A stretch of DNA of 64,000 nucleotides from Chitinimonas taiwanensis DSM 18899. GTDB lineage: Bacteria > Pseudomonadota > Gammaproteobacteria > Burkholderiales > Chitinimonadaceae. The notes under the pieces are model-generated. The model did no database searches and was not told the origin of the DNA. It worked only from the letters and a program-made list of their open reading frames with translations. Below, in pieces: positions 19,392 through 28,404 of this stretch (position 1 is its first letter; each line of letters starts with the position of its first letter). The position numbers were made by a program, and so were the translations under genes. The stretch spans positions 160,760 through 224,759 of the forward strand of contig NZ_FPKR01000008.1 in assembly GCF_900119825.1 (NCBI RefSeq), in the 5' to 3' direction.

Positions 19392-19505
19392 GTGCGTATC
19401 TCGTTGATTCAAACGGCTTCGTGGCAGCGTAACACAATCGCCGCCCGGCTCCCATGCAGGCACGCGCACAAAACTGGCCGGCGCGCCGTGCAATGGCCCG
19501 GCAGT

Positions 19506-20372
19506 TTATTCAATATTTTGTACCTGTTCGCGCATCTGTTCGATCAGCACCTTGAGCTCCATCGAGGCCTGGCTGGTATCGACCGCCACCGACTTGGAAC
19601 CCAGGGTATTCGCCTCGCGATGCAGTTCCTGCATCAGGAAATCCAGCCGCTTACCGACCGCGCCGCCGGTTTTCAGGATGCGGCGCAGCTCGGCGATATG
19701 GGTGACCAGGCGGGTCAATTCTTCAGCCACATCGATCTTCTGTGCGAACAGCGCCACTTCCTGGCGCACGCGGTCATCATCGGCACTACCGAGCGCCTCG
19801 ACCAGCCTTTGCTTGAGCTTGTCGTCATAGGCGGCCACGATGGCCGGCAGGCGCGGTTGCACCTCTTCCACGATGGCGGCCATCTTGTCGGCGCGCTCGA
19901 TCAGCGAGGCCGCCAGCTTGTCACCTTCCCGGCCACGGGTGGCGGAGAAATCGGCCAGCGCCAGTTCCAGCAGCTCCAAAGCGGTCTGCTGCATCGCTTC
20001 CGGGGTGACCGAATCGGTGGCCAGCACACCCGGCCAGCGCAGCAGCTCGCCCATGCGCAGCTCACCCGCATTCGGTGCCACGCTACGGGCCTGTTCGGAC
20101 AGCGCGATCAGCTGGCTCAGCAGCTCAGTATTCAGTTGCAGGCGCGGCTGGGTTTCCGCACGGGCGGAAAAGCCGATGCGGCAATCGAGCTTGCCACGCG
20201 AGACGCGGCCGGCCAGCTTTTCGCGGATCTGGTTTTCGATCAGGCGCAGCTCTTCGGGCAGACGCAGGCTCAGGTCGAGGAAACGGTGATTGACCGCGCG
20301 CAATTCCACGCTCAAAAGGCCGCCGGCCAGTTCACGGGTGGCAACGGCATAGCCTGTCATACTGAGGATCAT
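19506..20372 (-). CDS. yicC: YicC family endoribonuclease
   Basis: A 288 aa YicC protein, a family shown in E. coli to act as an endoribonuclease. It has the typical N-terminus MILSMTGYAVATRE, SVELRAVNHRFLDLSLRLPEEL and SRGKLDCRI. The C-terminal DUF1732 part reads EELTRLVTHIAELRRILKTGGAVGKRLDFLMQELHREANTLGSK. The start ATG has GGGAG six bases upstream. It lies upstream of gmk as in many proteobacteria and is divergent from the kinase gene. Confidence 0.94.
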   Translation of the reverse strand: MILSMTGYAVATRELAGGLLSVELRAVNHRFLDLSLRLPEELRLIENQIREKLAGRVSRGKLDCRIGFSARAETQPRLQLNTELLSQLIALSEQARSVAPNAGELRMGELLRWPGVLATDSVTPEAMQQTALELLELALADFSATRGREGDKLAASLIERADKMAAIVEEVQPRLPAIVAAYDDKLKQRLVEALGSADDDRVRQEVALFAQKIDVAEELTRLVTHIAELRRILKTGGAVGKRLDFLMQELHREANTLGSKSVAVDTSQASMELKVLIEQMREQVQNIE

Positions 20373-20459
20373 GCGGAACTCCCAATGCTGTGATGACGCG
20401 CCCGCTTTGACTTTGTGGCGGGGCAAAACCACAATCAGCGGCACGCGAACCCGGATGTC

Positions 20460-21500
20460 ATGAAAACACCGGTTCGAAGAGGCCCGGATTCTACCACAGC
20501 GACCAAGCCAGCCCTGATGCCTCCACCCAGTAATCTGCCGCTTGCACGCGGTTATCAACTGCTCAACTACACCATCGTCAAGCAATTGTCGGCGGGTGGG
20601 TTTTCCATTGTCTATCTGGCGCACGACGAGCACGACCAGCCAGTCGCCATCAAGGAATACCTGCCCAATGCGCTGGCCTTGCGCAGCGAGGGCGAGCGGG
20701 TGCTGGCAACCTCGGCCGATAATCTGGCCCTGTTCCGCCATGGCATGAAGTGCTTCTTCGAGGAGGGCAAGACCCTGGCGCAGATCCGCCACCCGAATGT
20801 GGTGCGCGTGATCAATTTCTTCCGTGCCAACGAGACCGTCTACATGGTCATGGAATACGAGCGCGGTCGTACGCTGCAAAAGGAAATCCAGCTGACCGAG
20901 GGCGGGGTGAAGGAGAACATGATTCTGTATGTGTTCGCCCACCTGCTAAATGGCCTGCGCGAAGTGCATCTGAAAAAGATGCTGCATCTCGATATCAAGC
21001 CGGCCAATCTGTATATCCGCCGCGATGGCAGCCCGGTGCTGCTCGACTTCGGCTCGGCGCGCGAGGCGCTCAACCAATCGGCGATGAGCAAGTTCACCCC
21101 GATGTACACCCCGGGCTTCGCTTCACCCGAACAGTATGCCGAGCGCGACAAGCTCGGCCCCTGGAGTGATTTGTATAGCGTGGGCGCCAGCATCTTCGCC
21201 TGCATGAGCGGCATGGCCCCACAAGCGGCCGACCAGCGCGCCAAGGACGACCGTTACCAATCGGTCAAGAAGGCCTGGGCCGGCAAATACTCGCCGCGCC
21301 TTCTGGAACTCGTGGACTGGTGCCTGGAACTCGACCCGCTCAAACGCCCGCAAAGCGTGCGCGAGGTGCAGAAGATTCTGGTTGATATCGCCGCTGAACC
21401 GCTGATCAAGCAGGGCGGACTGCTGAACAGCCTGAAGAACACCGTCAGTCGCCTGGGCCGGATGGATATCCTGGCCGGCGGCAAGGGAGAACAAAAATGA
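20460..21500 (+). CDS. Serine/threonine protein kinase
   Basis: A Hanks-type kinase of about 346 aa without a membrane segment. It has a glycine loop LSAGGFSIVYLA, the ATP lysine in VAIKEYLP, a catalytic loop HLDIKPANL (HLD in place of HRD), the DFG motif LLDFGSAR, and an activation segment ending FASPEQY. The last ~40 residues are not kinase. The start is uncertain: ATG 20460 (GGA four bases before it), GTG 20415 or ATG 20517. It overlaps the PP2C gene by four bases, forming a kinase/phosphatase pair. The target is unknown. Confidence 0.92.
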   Translation: MKTPVRRGPDSTTATKPALMPPPSNLPLARGYQLLNYTIVKQLSAGGFSIVYLAHDEHDQPVAIKEYLPNALALRSEGERVLATSADNLALFRHGMKCFFEEGKTLAQIRHPNVVRVINFFRANETVYMVMEYERGRTLQKEIQLTEGGVKENMILYVFAHLLNGLREVHLKKMLHLDIKPANLYIRRDGSPVLLDFGSAREALNQSAMSKFTPMYTPGFASPEQYAERDKLGPWSDLYSVGASIFACMSGMAPQAADQRAKDDRYQSVKKAWAGKYSPRLLELVDWCLELDPLKRPQSVREVQKILVDIAAEPLIKQGGLLNSLKNTVSRLGRMDILAGGKGEQK

Positions 21501-22414
21501 AATTCACCATCTTCCAGGAAACACGGAAGGGTGCCCGCCAGTACAACCAGGATCGCATGTGCTACTCCTACAGCCGCGACTCCTTGTTGATGGTGGTCGC
21601 GGACGGCATGGGCGGTCATCTGCATGGCGAAGTGGCCGCGCAGATCACCGTCGAGCTGATGGCCGAACTGTTCCAGAAGAAGGCCAAGCCCACCATCCAG
21701 AACCCGCACCAGTTCATGATCGACGGCTGCATGAAATGCCATGACGCGATCTTCAACTACGCGGCCAACCACAGCCTGCTGGAGACGCCGCGCACCACGG
21801 TGGTGGCGGCCATCATCCAGGACGGCATGCTGTACTGGACCCATGTCGGCGATTCGCGCCTTTACCTGATCCGCGACGGCGAGACGATTGCGCGCACCCG
21901 CGATCATTCCAAGGTGCAGCAGATGGTGGAAATGGGCCGCCTGACGCCGGAAGAAGCCGAACGCCATCCGGAGAAGAACAAGATCTACAACTGCCTGGGC
22001 TCGATGTTCCCGCCCGAGGTGGAGATCGGCGGCAAGACACCGCTGCTGGATGGCGACACCGTGCTGCTGTGCACCGACGGCCTGTGGGGCGGTGTGAACC
22101 AGGCCGAGCTTGAGCAGATGCTGTCCGGCTACCCGGTGCTGTATGCGCTGCCGCAGCTGCTCGACCGCGCCGAGATGCGTGGTGGCGTGCATGGCGACAA
22201 TCTGACCGGCGTGGGCGTGAACTGGCATGACGAGGATGAGCTGAGCGGCAATGGCAGCCTGTCCACCAAGCAGCTGTCGGACGGCGAAGTCACCACCCGT
22301 CTGAACACCCTGAACGCCGACAAGGCGCTTAAGGAAAGCAAGGAAATCACCGAGGCCGATATCGAAGCGGCCATCAATGAAATCCAGAACGCGATCAACA
22401 AGTACTCGAAGTGA
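21497..22414 (+). CDS. PP2C-family serine/threonine phosphatase
   Basis: A 305 aa PPM/PP2C metal-dependent phosphatase expected to reverse the upstream kinase. Metal-binding motifs are VVADGMGGHLHGEVAA (near 31-46), THVGDSRLYLIRDG, LCTDGLWGGV and HGDNLTGVGV. Residues after about 255 form a polar helical tail (EITEADIEAAINEIQNAINKYSK) outside the catalytic fold. The start overlaps the kinase stop as ATGA. It is a soluble protein with no membrane segment. Confidence 0.93.
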   Translation: MKFTIFQETRKGARQYNQDRMCYSYSRDSLLMVVADGMGGHLHGEVAAQITVELMAELFQKKAKPTIQNPHQFMIDGCMKCHDAIFNYAANHSLLETPRTTVVAAIIQDGMLYWTHVGDSRLYLIRDGETIARTRDHSKVQQMVEMGRLTPEEAERHPEKNKIYNCLGSMFPPEVEIGGKTPLLDGDTVLLCTDGLWGGVNQAELEQMLSGYPVLYALPQLLDRAEMRGGVHGDNLTGVGVNWHDEDELSGNGSLSTKQLSDGEVTTRLNTLNADKALKESKEITEADIEAAINEIQNAINKYSK

Positions 22415-22477
22415 GGTCGGCCGGGGCTGAGCCGCTCCCTTGGCAAAGCCCCGATCCGGCCATCTTGACGCATGCGG

Positions 22478-22483
22478 TATAAT
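22478..22483 (+). promoter_or_regulatory. -10 element (TATAAT) upstream of rph
   Basis: A perfect TATAAT 29 bases before the rph start codon. TTGACG occurs only seven bases upstream, too close to act as its -35. Confidence 0.45.
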
Positions 22484-22512
22484 TTCCGCCTTGAATTCAA
22501 CAAGGTACCGCC

Positions 22513-23229
22513 ATGCGCCCGTCCGGCCGTTCTCCCCAGCAGCTTCGCACCGTTCGTCTCACCCGCCAGTTCACCCGTCACGCCGAAGGTTCGGTGCTGG
22601 TCGAGATGGGCGACACCAAGGTGATCTGTACCGCCAGCGTGGAAGAAAGCGTGCCGCCCTTTCTGAAGGGCAAGGGCGAGGGCTGGGTGACCGCCGAGTA
22701 CGGCATGCTGCCGCGCTCGACCAATAGCCGCATGAAGCGCGAAGCGGCCAGCGGCAAGCAAAGCGGTCGCACCCAGGAAATCCAGCGCCTAATCGGCCGC
22801 AGCCTGCGCGCCGTGGTCGATCTCAAAGCCCTGGGCGAGCGCCAGATCACCATCGATTGCGATGTGATCCAGGCCGATGGCGGCACGCGTTGCGCAAGCA
22901 TCACCGGCGCCTTCGTCGCGCTGCAGGATGCAATCAACGGCCTATTGGCCAGCGGCAAACTGGCCAGCAACCCGATCCGTGCCCAGGTGGCCGCTGTGTC
23001 GGTGGGCGTATTCCAGGGCCAGCCGGTGCTCGATCTCGACTATCTGGAAGACAGCGACTGCGACACCGACATGAATGTGGTGATGACCTCGCAAGGCGGC
23101 TTTGTCGAGCTGCAAGGCACGGCCGAGGGCGCTCCGTTCAGCCGCAGCGAGATGAACAGCCTGATCGAGCTGGCCGAAGCCGGCATCACCGAGCTGATGG
23201 CCGCGCAGAAGGCCGCGCTGGCGCAATAA
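22513..23229 (+). CDS. rph: Ribonuclease PH
   Basis: Phosphorolytic 3'-5' exoribonuclease trimming tRNA 3' ends; 238 aa, usual length. Signatures: [37 protein letters not shown] at the N-terminus, [55 protein letters not shown] and [16 protein letters not shown]. It lies upstream of dusA on the same strand. In other proteobacteria rph and rdgB are often close; here rdgB is 2 kb downstream. Confidence 0.97.
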   Translation: MRPSGRSPQQLRTVRLTRQFTRHAEGSVLVEMGDTKVICTASVEESVPPFLKGKGEGWVTAEYGMLPRSTNSRMKREAASGKQSGRTQEIQRLIGRSLRAVVDLKALGERQITIDCDVIQADGGTRCASITGAFVALQDAINGLLASGKLASNPIRAQVAAVSVGVFQGQPVLDLDYLEDSDCDTDMNVVMTSQGGFVELQGTAEGAPFSRSEMNSLIELAEAGITELMAAQKAALAQ

Positions 23230-23290
23230 TCCGTTTATCCAAGGCGGCAGGGACGCCCAGCCCGACCGCCTTGGCGCTTGAAAGCATGCC

Positions 23291-24292
23291 GTGAACAAGC
23301 CCACCCCACGCCGTATCTGTCTGGCCCCGATGCTGGATTGGACTGACCGGCATTACCGTTACTTCCTGCGCCAGATTTCGCGCCATACCTTCCTGTACAC
23401 CGAGATGGTGACCACCGGCGCGATCATCCATGGCGAGCGCGCGCGCTTTCTCGACTTCAGCGACTGCGAGCACCCGGTGGCCCTGCAGCTGGGTGGCTCG
23501 GAGCCATCCGACCTTGCCCAGTGCGCGAAGCTGGCCGAGCAATGGGGCTATGACGAGGTCAACATCAATGTCGGCTGCCCGAGCGAGCGCGTGCAGTCGG
23601 GTGCGTTTGGCGCCTGCTTGATGGAAGAGCCGCAGCTGGTGGCCGACTGCGTGAAGGCGATGCGTGACGCAGTCAGCATCGATGTGACGGTCAAGCACCG
23701 CATCGGCATCAATGAGGTCGAGCACTACGAATACCTGCGCGACTTCGTCGGCACAGTGGCCGAAGCCGGTTGCACCACCTTTATCGCCCACGCACGCAAC
23801 GCCATCCTCAAGGGCCTGTCGCCCAAGGAAAACCGCGAGATTCCGCCGCTCAAATACCACTATGTGCACCGGCTCAAGCAGGACTTCCCGCAGCTGGAGA
23901 TCATCCTCAACGGCGGCCTGGCCGACTGGGACAGCGTGGATGCGCAGCTACAGCATGTGGACGGTGTGATGATAGGGCGCATGGCCTATCACGATCCTTA
24001 CCAGTTCGCCGCCGTGGATGCGCGCTACTACGGCGACACGCGCGCCGTGCCCAGCCGCGCCGAGGTGGCGCGCGCGCTGATGCCCTATATCGCCGAACGC
24101 ATGGCCAGCGGACGCACCCTGCCCAAGCACATCGTCCGCCATGTGCTGGGCCTCTATCAGGGCCGGCCCGGGGCGCGCAACTGGCGCCGCCTGCTCAGCG
24201 ATAGCAAGCTGCTGCAGGGCGCGGGGCCGGAAATCATCGAGACCGCGCTCGCTGAAGTCGAGCATGGCCTCATGGCGAGCCAAGGTGCGTAA
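23291..24292 (+). CDS. dusA: tRNA-dihydrouridine(20/20a) synthase DusA
   Basis: FMN enzyme reducing U20/U20a in the tRNA D-loop; 333 aa. Signatures: RICLAPMLDWTDRHYRYFLRQIS, ALQLGGSEPSDLA, NINVGCPSERVQSGAFGACLM with the catalytic Cys, and HARNAILKGLSPKENREIPPL, typical of DusA. It starts at GTG. It ends inside the first codons of the next gene (overlap 29 bases) and so begins a chain of closely packed genes running to hemW. Confidence 0.95.
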   Translation: MNKPTPRRICLAPMLDWTDRHYRYFLRQISRHTFLYTEMVTTGAIIHGERARFLDFSDCEHPVALQLGGSEPSDLAQCAKLAEQWGYDEVNINVGCPSERVQSGAFGACLMEEPQLVADCVKAMRDAVSIDVTVKHRIGINEVEHYEYLRDFVGTVAEAGCTTFIAHARNAILKGLSPKENREIPPLKYHYVHRLKQDFPQLEIILNGGLADWDSVDAQLQHVDGVMIGRMAYHDPYQFAAVDARYYGDTRAVPSRAEVARALMPYIAERMASGRTLPKHIVRHVLGLYQGRPGARNWRRLLSDSKLLQGAGPEIIETALAEVEHGLMASQGA

Positions 24293-24929
24293 GCTCATCC
24301 GCGGCGCGCTCGCGCTCAGCCTGCTCTGTGCCCAGGCGGCCGAACCCGTGCTGCTGGCCACCATGGGCAATAAGGCCTCGGTGTCCTTTGGCGACAAGCC
24401 GGTCACGCTCAGCGTGGGCCAGAGCCGCGAGGGCGTGAAACTGGTGAGCGTGGCGCCCGATTCGGCCGTGTTCGAGGCCGACGGCAAGCGCCGTCAGGTA
24501 CGCCTGGGTCAAGGCTTCTTCGCCCCCGGTGGCGGCGAAGGCCAGGCCAGTGGGAGCGCCAATAGCGCTACCCTGTTCAGTGTCGGCCACGGCCACTTCA
24601 TGGCCAATATCAGCAGCGGCCAGGGCACGGTGCGCGGCATCATCGATACCGGCGCCAGCTTTCTGTCACTGTCCACGCCCCAGGCGGCCCAGCTTGGCCT
24701 GCGCATCGACCGTAGCAATCCCATCCTGCTCAGCACCGCGCAGGGGCGCAAGGTGTCTTGGCGCGGCAAGGCGAACAGCCTGAAGATCGAAGGCATCACG
24801 CTATATGAAGTCGACGTGGTGGTCAGCGAGGGCAATTTCCCCGAAGTGCCGTTGATCGGCATGAGCGTGCTGAACCGCCTGCAGATGCAGCGCGATGGCG
24901 ACACCATGACCCTGAAAAAGAAATTCTGA
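24264..24929 (+). CDS. Retropepsin-like aspartic protease, exported
   Basis: A single-domain (clan AA) aspartic protease of about 221 aa. An N-terminal signal sequence (KLIRGALALSLLCAQA) is followed by about 90 residues and then the protease domain, with the active-site motif GIIDTGASFLSLS, SWRGKANSLKIEGITLYEVDVVV, and LIGMSVLNRL. It is probably periplasmic and works as a dimer, like other one-motif retropepsins. The start is ATG 24264 or GTG 24285; the latter gives the tidier signal peptide. Substrate unknown. Confidence 0.85.
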   Translation: MASWRAKVRKLIRGALALSLLCAQAAEPVLLATMGNKASVSFGDKPVTLSVGQSREGVKLVSVAPDSAVFEADGKRRQVRLGQGFFAPGGGEGQASGSANSATLFSVGHGHFMANISSGQGTVRGIIDTGASFLSLSTPQAAQLGLRIDRSNPILLSTAQGRKVSWRGKANSLKIEGITLYEVDVVVSEGNFPEVPLIGMSVLNRLQMQRDGDTMTLKKKF

Positions 24930-24931
24930 CC

Positions 24932-25450
24932 ATGCCCAGCAACACACCCGACCAGCAACTCAAACAGTGGGTCATCTACCCACCGGCCCTGGCCGCCCTG
25001 ATCGCCCTGGTGATCGTGATTGGCATACTGCGCTGGCTGGCCGCGCCGACCAGCGCCCTGGGCCTTGCGCTCGCCGTGACCCTGGCGCTGACCTGGTGGC
25101 TGCTGCCGCGCCTGGCGTTCAAGCTGTGGCGCGCGGGCGATAGCCTGTACTGGCGTTGGGGCCAGCTGAATACCGGCCCGGCCGGCAGCCTGAAGCTGGC
25201 CGATATCCGCGCCGTACGCGTGGCCAGCCTGCCCGATAAACCGACGCGCCCGGTGCGCCGCCTCGGCCAGGCCGAGCTGCACGGTGGCAACTTCACTCCC
25301 GAACTGAACCGCGGTGTGCAGATCGAACTCGCCGATGGCCGCGAGCTCTGGTTTGGCCTGCCGCAACCCGAAATCTTTGCCAACGCGCTACGCGCCGTGG
25401 CGCCCAGCTTGAAGGAAAGCCATGCAGCAACTGGTACTGGCCAGCAATAA
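24932..25450 (+). CDS. Membrane protein with PH-like domain
   Basis: 172 aa with two adjacent membrane helices (PPALAALIALVIVIGILRWLA and ALGLALAVTLALTWWLLPRL), followed by a small beta-rich cytoplasmic domain (LYWRWGQLNTG, LADIRAVRVASLP, RGVQIELADGRELWFGLPQPEIFANAL). That is the layout of bacterial PH-like membrane proteins. No catalytic residues are evident. Its last 29 bases overlap rdgB in another frame, so the C-terminal residues ESHAATGTGQQ are constrained by rdgB. Confidence 0.7.
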   Translation: MPSNTPDQQLKQWVIYPPALAALIALVIVIGILRWLAAPTSALGLALAVTLALTWWLLPRLAFKLWRAGDSLYWRWGQLNTGPAGSLKLADIRAVRVASLPDKPTRPVRRLGQAELHGGNFTPELNRGVQIELADGRELWFGLPQPEIFANALRAVAPSLKESHAATGTGQQ

Positions 25451-26015
25451 CGCTGGCAAGCTCAAGGAGTTCAGCCGCCTGTTCGCCCCGCTGGCGATCG
25501 AGGTGATCCCGCAGGGCCAGCTCGGGGTGAGCGAGGCGGAAGAGCCGCACGCCACCTTCGTGGAAAACGCGCTGGCCAAGGCGCGCCATGCGGCGGCGGC
25601 CACCGGCCTGCCCGCACTGGCTGACGACTCGGGCATCTGTGTGCCGGCCCTGGGCGGCGCACCGGGTGTGTACTCGGCGCGTTATGCGGGCGAGCCAAAA
25701 TCGGACGCGGCGAATAACGCCAAGCTGGTGGCCGACCTGGCCCAGCACCAGGATAAGCGCGCCTTCTATTACGCAGTATTGGTACTGGTGCGCTCGGCCG
25801 ATGACCCGCGCCCGCTGATCGCCGAAGGTCGGCTCGATGGCGAGGTGATTGCCGAAGCGCGTGGCGCCGGTGGCTTTGGCTACGACCCGCACTTCCTGAT
25901 CGCAGGCCTGGGCAAGACCGCGGCTGAACTCACACCAGAAGAAAAGAACCCGATCAGCCATCGCGGCAAGGCGCTGGCCGCCCTCTTGGCCAAGCTGCAG
26001 GAGGACGCCCTATGA
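25422..26015 (+). CDS. rdgB: XTP/dITP diphosphatase RdgB
   Basis: House-cleaning nucleotide pyrophosphatase removing ITP, XTP and dITP; 197 aa. Signatures: LVLASNNAGKLKEFSRLF (5-22), ATFVENALAKARHAA, ALADDSGICVPALGGAPGVYSARYAG, GFGYDPHF and ISHRGKALAAL. It overlaps both neighbours, starting inside the preceding gene and ending as ATGA with the next. Confidence 0.96.
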   Translation: MQQLVLASNNAGKLKEFSRLFAPLAIEVIPQGQLGVSEAEEPHATFVENALAKARHAAAATGLPALADDSGICVPALGGAPGVYSARYAGEPKSDAANNAKLVADLAQHQDKRAFYYAVLVLVRSADDPRPLIAEGRLDGEVIAEARGAGGFGYDPHFLIAGLGKTAAELTPEEKNPISHRGKALAALLAKLQEDAL

Positions 26016-26224
26016 GCAGCGCCTGGCCCAAATGGCTGAAGGACGATGGCAGCGTGGTCAGCTGCTTTGAAAAAGTGAAGGTGATGGAAGAGAACCTGAA
26101 CGAGATTCGCCAGATGGCGCAGGACGCGTTCGAGGATGGCCTGTTGATGGAAGTGAACGAGGCGCAGATGCGCGAAGCGCTGCACCGCATGGTGGATGAA
26201 CTGGTCAACCCCTATGGCCGCTGA
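26012..26224 (+). CDS. Small conserved-looking protein of unknown function
   Basis: A 70 aa acidic, helical protein (MSSAWPKWLKDDGSVVSCFEKVKVMEENLNEIRQ..., cut here) with no membrane segment. Its start overlaps the rdgB stop as ATGA and its end overlaps the next gene by 11 bases, so translational coupling makes it very likely real. I recognise no domain. The heptad-like spacing of hydrophobics (KVKVMEENLNEIRQMAQDAF) suggests a coiled coil or helical hairpin. Confidence 0.7.
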   Translation: MSSAWPKWLKDDGSVVSCFEKVKVMEENLNEIRQMAQDAFEDGLLMEVNEAQMREALHRMVDELVNPYGR

Positions 26225-26705
26225 CAGCCCCGCCACGCCGAAGCGCGAAGGCCGCCGCTTCGCCATCCTGATCGCGCTCGGCCTCGTGTTCGCCGCGCTG
26301 CAGACCTGGTTCATGCCCAGCGGCCGCACGCCCTCGCTGGCACGCAATACCGCCGAACAGGCGTTCGCCCTGGCACGCGACACCCCACAGCAGCTGCGCT
26401 TTGCCGACCTGAACGACGGCAAATGGCAGACCGCGCGCCTGTACGCCCCCGGCGCCGACCTGATGGCCGCCTGTAATACGCTCAGCGCAGGCCAGGAAGA
26501 CTGCCGCACCGCACTGGCCAAGCCGCCCAAGGAAGTCATTCTGCTGGGCTTTACCGAGGGCAAGCTGACGCGAATTGAGCAGCTGCCGATCAATCTGCTG
26601 CGCCTGCAAGATTGCCCGGTCGAGCTGCTCGCCAGCCAGCGCCTCTCGCTACAACGCCTACCGGGCGGTGGCCCGGCGCAGGCTCAATGCCAGGCACCCG
26701 TATGA
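26214..26705 (+). CDS. Single-pass membrane protein of unknown function
   Basis: 163 aa. One N-terminal membrane anchor (RRFAILIALGLVFAALQTWF, about residues 14-33) is followed by a likely periplasmic domain containing three cysteines (MAACNTLSAGQEDC..., LQDCPVELLA, AQCQAPV). I do not recognise the family. The ATG at 26214 overlaps the previous stop, and its own stop overlaps the hemW start, so it lies within the dusA-hemW chain. Confidence 0.65.
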   Translation: MAADSPATPKREGRRFAILIALGLVFAALQTWFMPSGRTPSLARNTAEQAFALARDTPQQLRFADLNDGKWQTARLYAPGADLMAACNTLSAGQEDCRTALAKPPKEVILLGFTEGKLTRIEQLPINLLRLQDCPVELLASQRLSLQRLPGGGPAQAQCQAPV

Positions 26706-27922
26706 GCATCCCCATCCACCCCGCCCCCAACTACCGCCCCGTTGCCCAACAACCGGTCAGCCGCGCCAACTGGCAGCTGAGCGCGCTGCCGCCGCTGTCG
26801 CTGTATATCCACTTCCCCTGGTGCGTGCGCAAATGCCCGTATTGCGACTTCAATTCGCATGAGGCGCGCGGTGGCATTGACGAGATGGGCTATGTGGCGG
26901 CGCTGCTGCAGGACCTCGAACACAGCCTGCCGCTGATCTGGGGCCGGCCTATCCACACCATCTTCATGGGCGGCGGCACACCGAGCCTGTTCTCGCCCGA
27001 GGCAATGGACACGCTCCTGGCCGGCATCCGTGCGCGCACCAAATTGCTGCCCGATGCCGAGATCACGCTGGAGGCGAATCCGGGCACAGTGGAAGCGGCC
27101 AAGTTCAAGGGCTATCGCGCCGCCGGCATCAACCGCCTGTCCATCGGTATCCAGAGCTTTAACGCCGAACATCTGCAAGCCATCGGCCGCATCCACGATG
27201 CCGAGGAGGCCAAGCGCGCCGCGGCGCTGGCGGCCGAGACCTTTGACACTTTCAACCTCGACCTGATGTTCGCGCTACCCGGCCAGAGCATCGCGCAGGC
27301 GTTGCAGGATGTGGAGACCGCGCTGAGCTTCGCGCCCACCCATCTGAGCTGCTACCACCTGACCCTGGAACCGAATACCTATTTCTACCGCTACCCGCCC
27401 GAGCTACCGGACGACGATGCGGCGGCCGAGATGCATGATGCGATCGAAGCGCGCCTGATGGCGGCGGGTTTCGAGCATTACGAAACCAGTGCGTTTGCGC
27501 GGCCGGGTCACCGCGCGCGCCATAACGTCAATTACTGGCAGTTTGGCGATTACCTGGGCATCGGCGCCGGCGCGCACGGCAAGCTCAGCTTCCACGACCG
27601 CATCCTCCGCCAGGCGCGCTTCAAGCAGCCGACTGCTTACCTGAAGGCGGTGAGCGAGGGCAATGCAGTGCAGAGCGAGGAAGTGGTCGGCCACGATCAG
27701 CTGCCGTTCGAGTTCATGCTGAATGCGCTGCGCCTCGCCGAGGGCTTTGCCGTGCCGCTGTTTGCCGAGCGCAGCGGCCTGCCGATCACGGTGATCGAGC
27801 GCCAGCTGCAGGCGGCTGAAGCGCAAGGCCTGATCGAGCGCGACTTCCGCACCATTAAACCGAGCGAGCGCGGCCGCCGCTACCAGAACACCCTCTTGCA
27901 GCTCTTCCTGCACGACGCGTAA
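26702..27922 (+). CDS. hemW: Radical SAM heme chaperone HemW
   Basis: Radical SAM protein of the HemN-like HemW group, which bind heme rather than oxidise coproporphyrinogen; 406 aa. The [4Fe-4S] motif is CVRKCPYC near residue 42, preceded by LYIHFPW. Others: [44 protein letters not shown], and [18 protein letters not shown]. Start by ATGA overlap with the upstream gene. It was formerly annotated as oxygen-independent coproporphyrinogen oxidase. rdgB-hemW proximity is common in proteobacteria. Confidence 0.94.
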   Translation: MSIPIHPAPNYRPVAQQPVSRANWQLSALPPLSLYIHFPWCVRKCPYCDFNSHEARGGIDEMGYVAALLQDLEHSLPLIWGRPIHTIFMGGGTPSLFSPEAMDTLLAGIRARTKLLPDAEITLEANPGTVEAAKFKGYRAAGINRLSIGIQSFNAEHLQAIGRIHDAEEAKRAAALAAETFDTFNLDLMFALPGQSIAQALQDVETALSFAPTHLSCYHLTLEPNTYFYRYPPELPDDDAAAEMHDAIEARLMAAGFEHYETSAFARPGHRARHNVNYWQFGDYLGIGAGAHGKLSFHDRILRQARFKQPTAYLKAVSEGNAVQSEEVVGHDQLPFEFMLNALRLAEGFAVPLFAERSGLPITVIERQLQAAEAQGLIERDFRTIKPSERGRRYQNTLLQLFLHDA

Positions 27923-27962
27923 ACCAGTGGCACGACACCACCATTCACCCAAGGAGACATCC

Positions 27963-28343
27963 ATGAGCAAGCAGATCATCCATAGCGATCACGCCCCGAA
28001 GGCCATTGGCGCCTATTCGCAGGCCGTCAAGGTGGGCAATACCGTCTACCTGAGTGGCCAGCTGGGCCTGGACCCCGCCACCATGGAGCTGGCCGAAGGC
28101 TTCGAAGCCCAGGCCCACCTGATGTTCAAGAATCTGCGCGCCGTGGCCCAGGCTGCCGGCGGCGACCTGAAGGACATCGTCAAACTCGGCGTGTTCGTGG
28201 TGGACTTGGCCAACTTCGCCAAGCTCAATGAAATCATGGGTCAGTATTTCGAAGCGCCCTACCCGGCCCGCGCCGCCGTGCAGGCCGCCGCGCTGCCCAA
28301 GGGCGGCCTGGTGGAAGCCGATGCGGTGATGGTACTGGCCTGA
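27963..28343 (+). CDS. ridA: RidA family reactive intermediate deaminase
   Basis: 126 aa enamine/imine deaminase that removes reactive products of PLP enzymes. The YjgF/RidA core is complete: [50 protein letters not shown] and the catalytic Arg in [24 protein letters not shown]. The ATG at 27963 has AAGGAG at ideal spacing; an in-frame upstream start is not needed. It is followed directly by a strong terminator. Confidence 0.95.
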   Translation: MSKQIIHSDHAPKAIGAYSQAVKVGNTVYLSGQLGLDPATMELAEGFEAQAHLMFKNLRAVAQAAGGDLKDIVKLGVFVVDLANFAKLNEIMGQYFEAPYPARAAVQAAALPKGGLVEADAVMVLA

Positions 28344-28362
28344 TCCACGCCCGTACTGCCAT

Positions 28363-28393
28363 GCAAAAGGGACGCCGCGGCGTCCCTTTTTGC
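28363..28393. terminator. Bidirectional rho-independent terminator
   Basis: GCAAAAGGGACGC / GCGTCCCTTTTTGC hairpin with a four-base loop and T5. It lies between ridA (plus) and the convergent amidase-like gene (minus) and can serve both. Confidence 0.9.
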
Positions 28394-28404
28394 TGTGCAT
28401 GGGT

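Noticed and set aside
18807..20393. Long plus-strand open frame over gmk and yicC
   Set aside because: Spans two real minus-strand genes and the gap between them; shadow frame.
22465..22483. TTGACG/TATAAT as a complete sigma70 promoter before rph
   Set aside because: Spacing is only seven bases, so the two hexamers cannot act together.
13642..28393. Inverted repeats at 13642 and 28363 as a dispersed repeat family
   Set aside because: Different stem sequences, each at the end of convergent genes; ordinary terminators.
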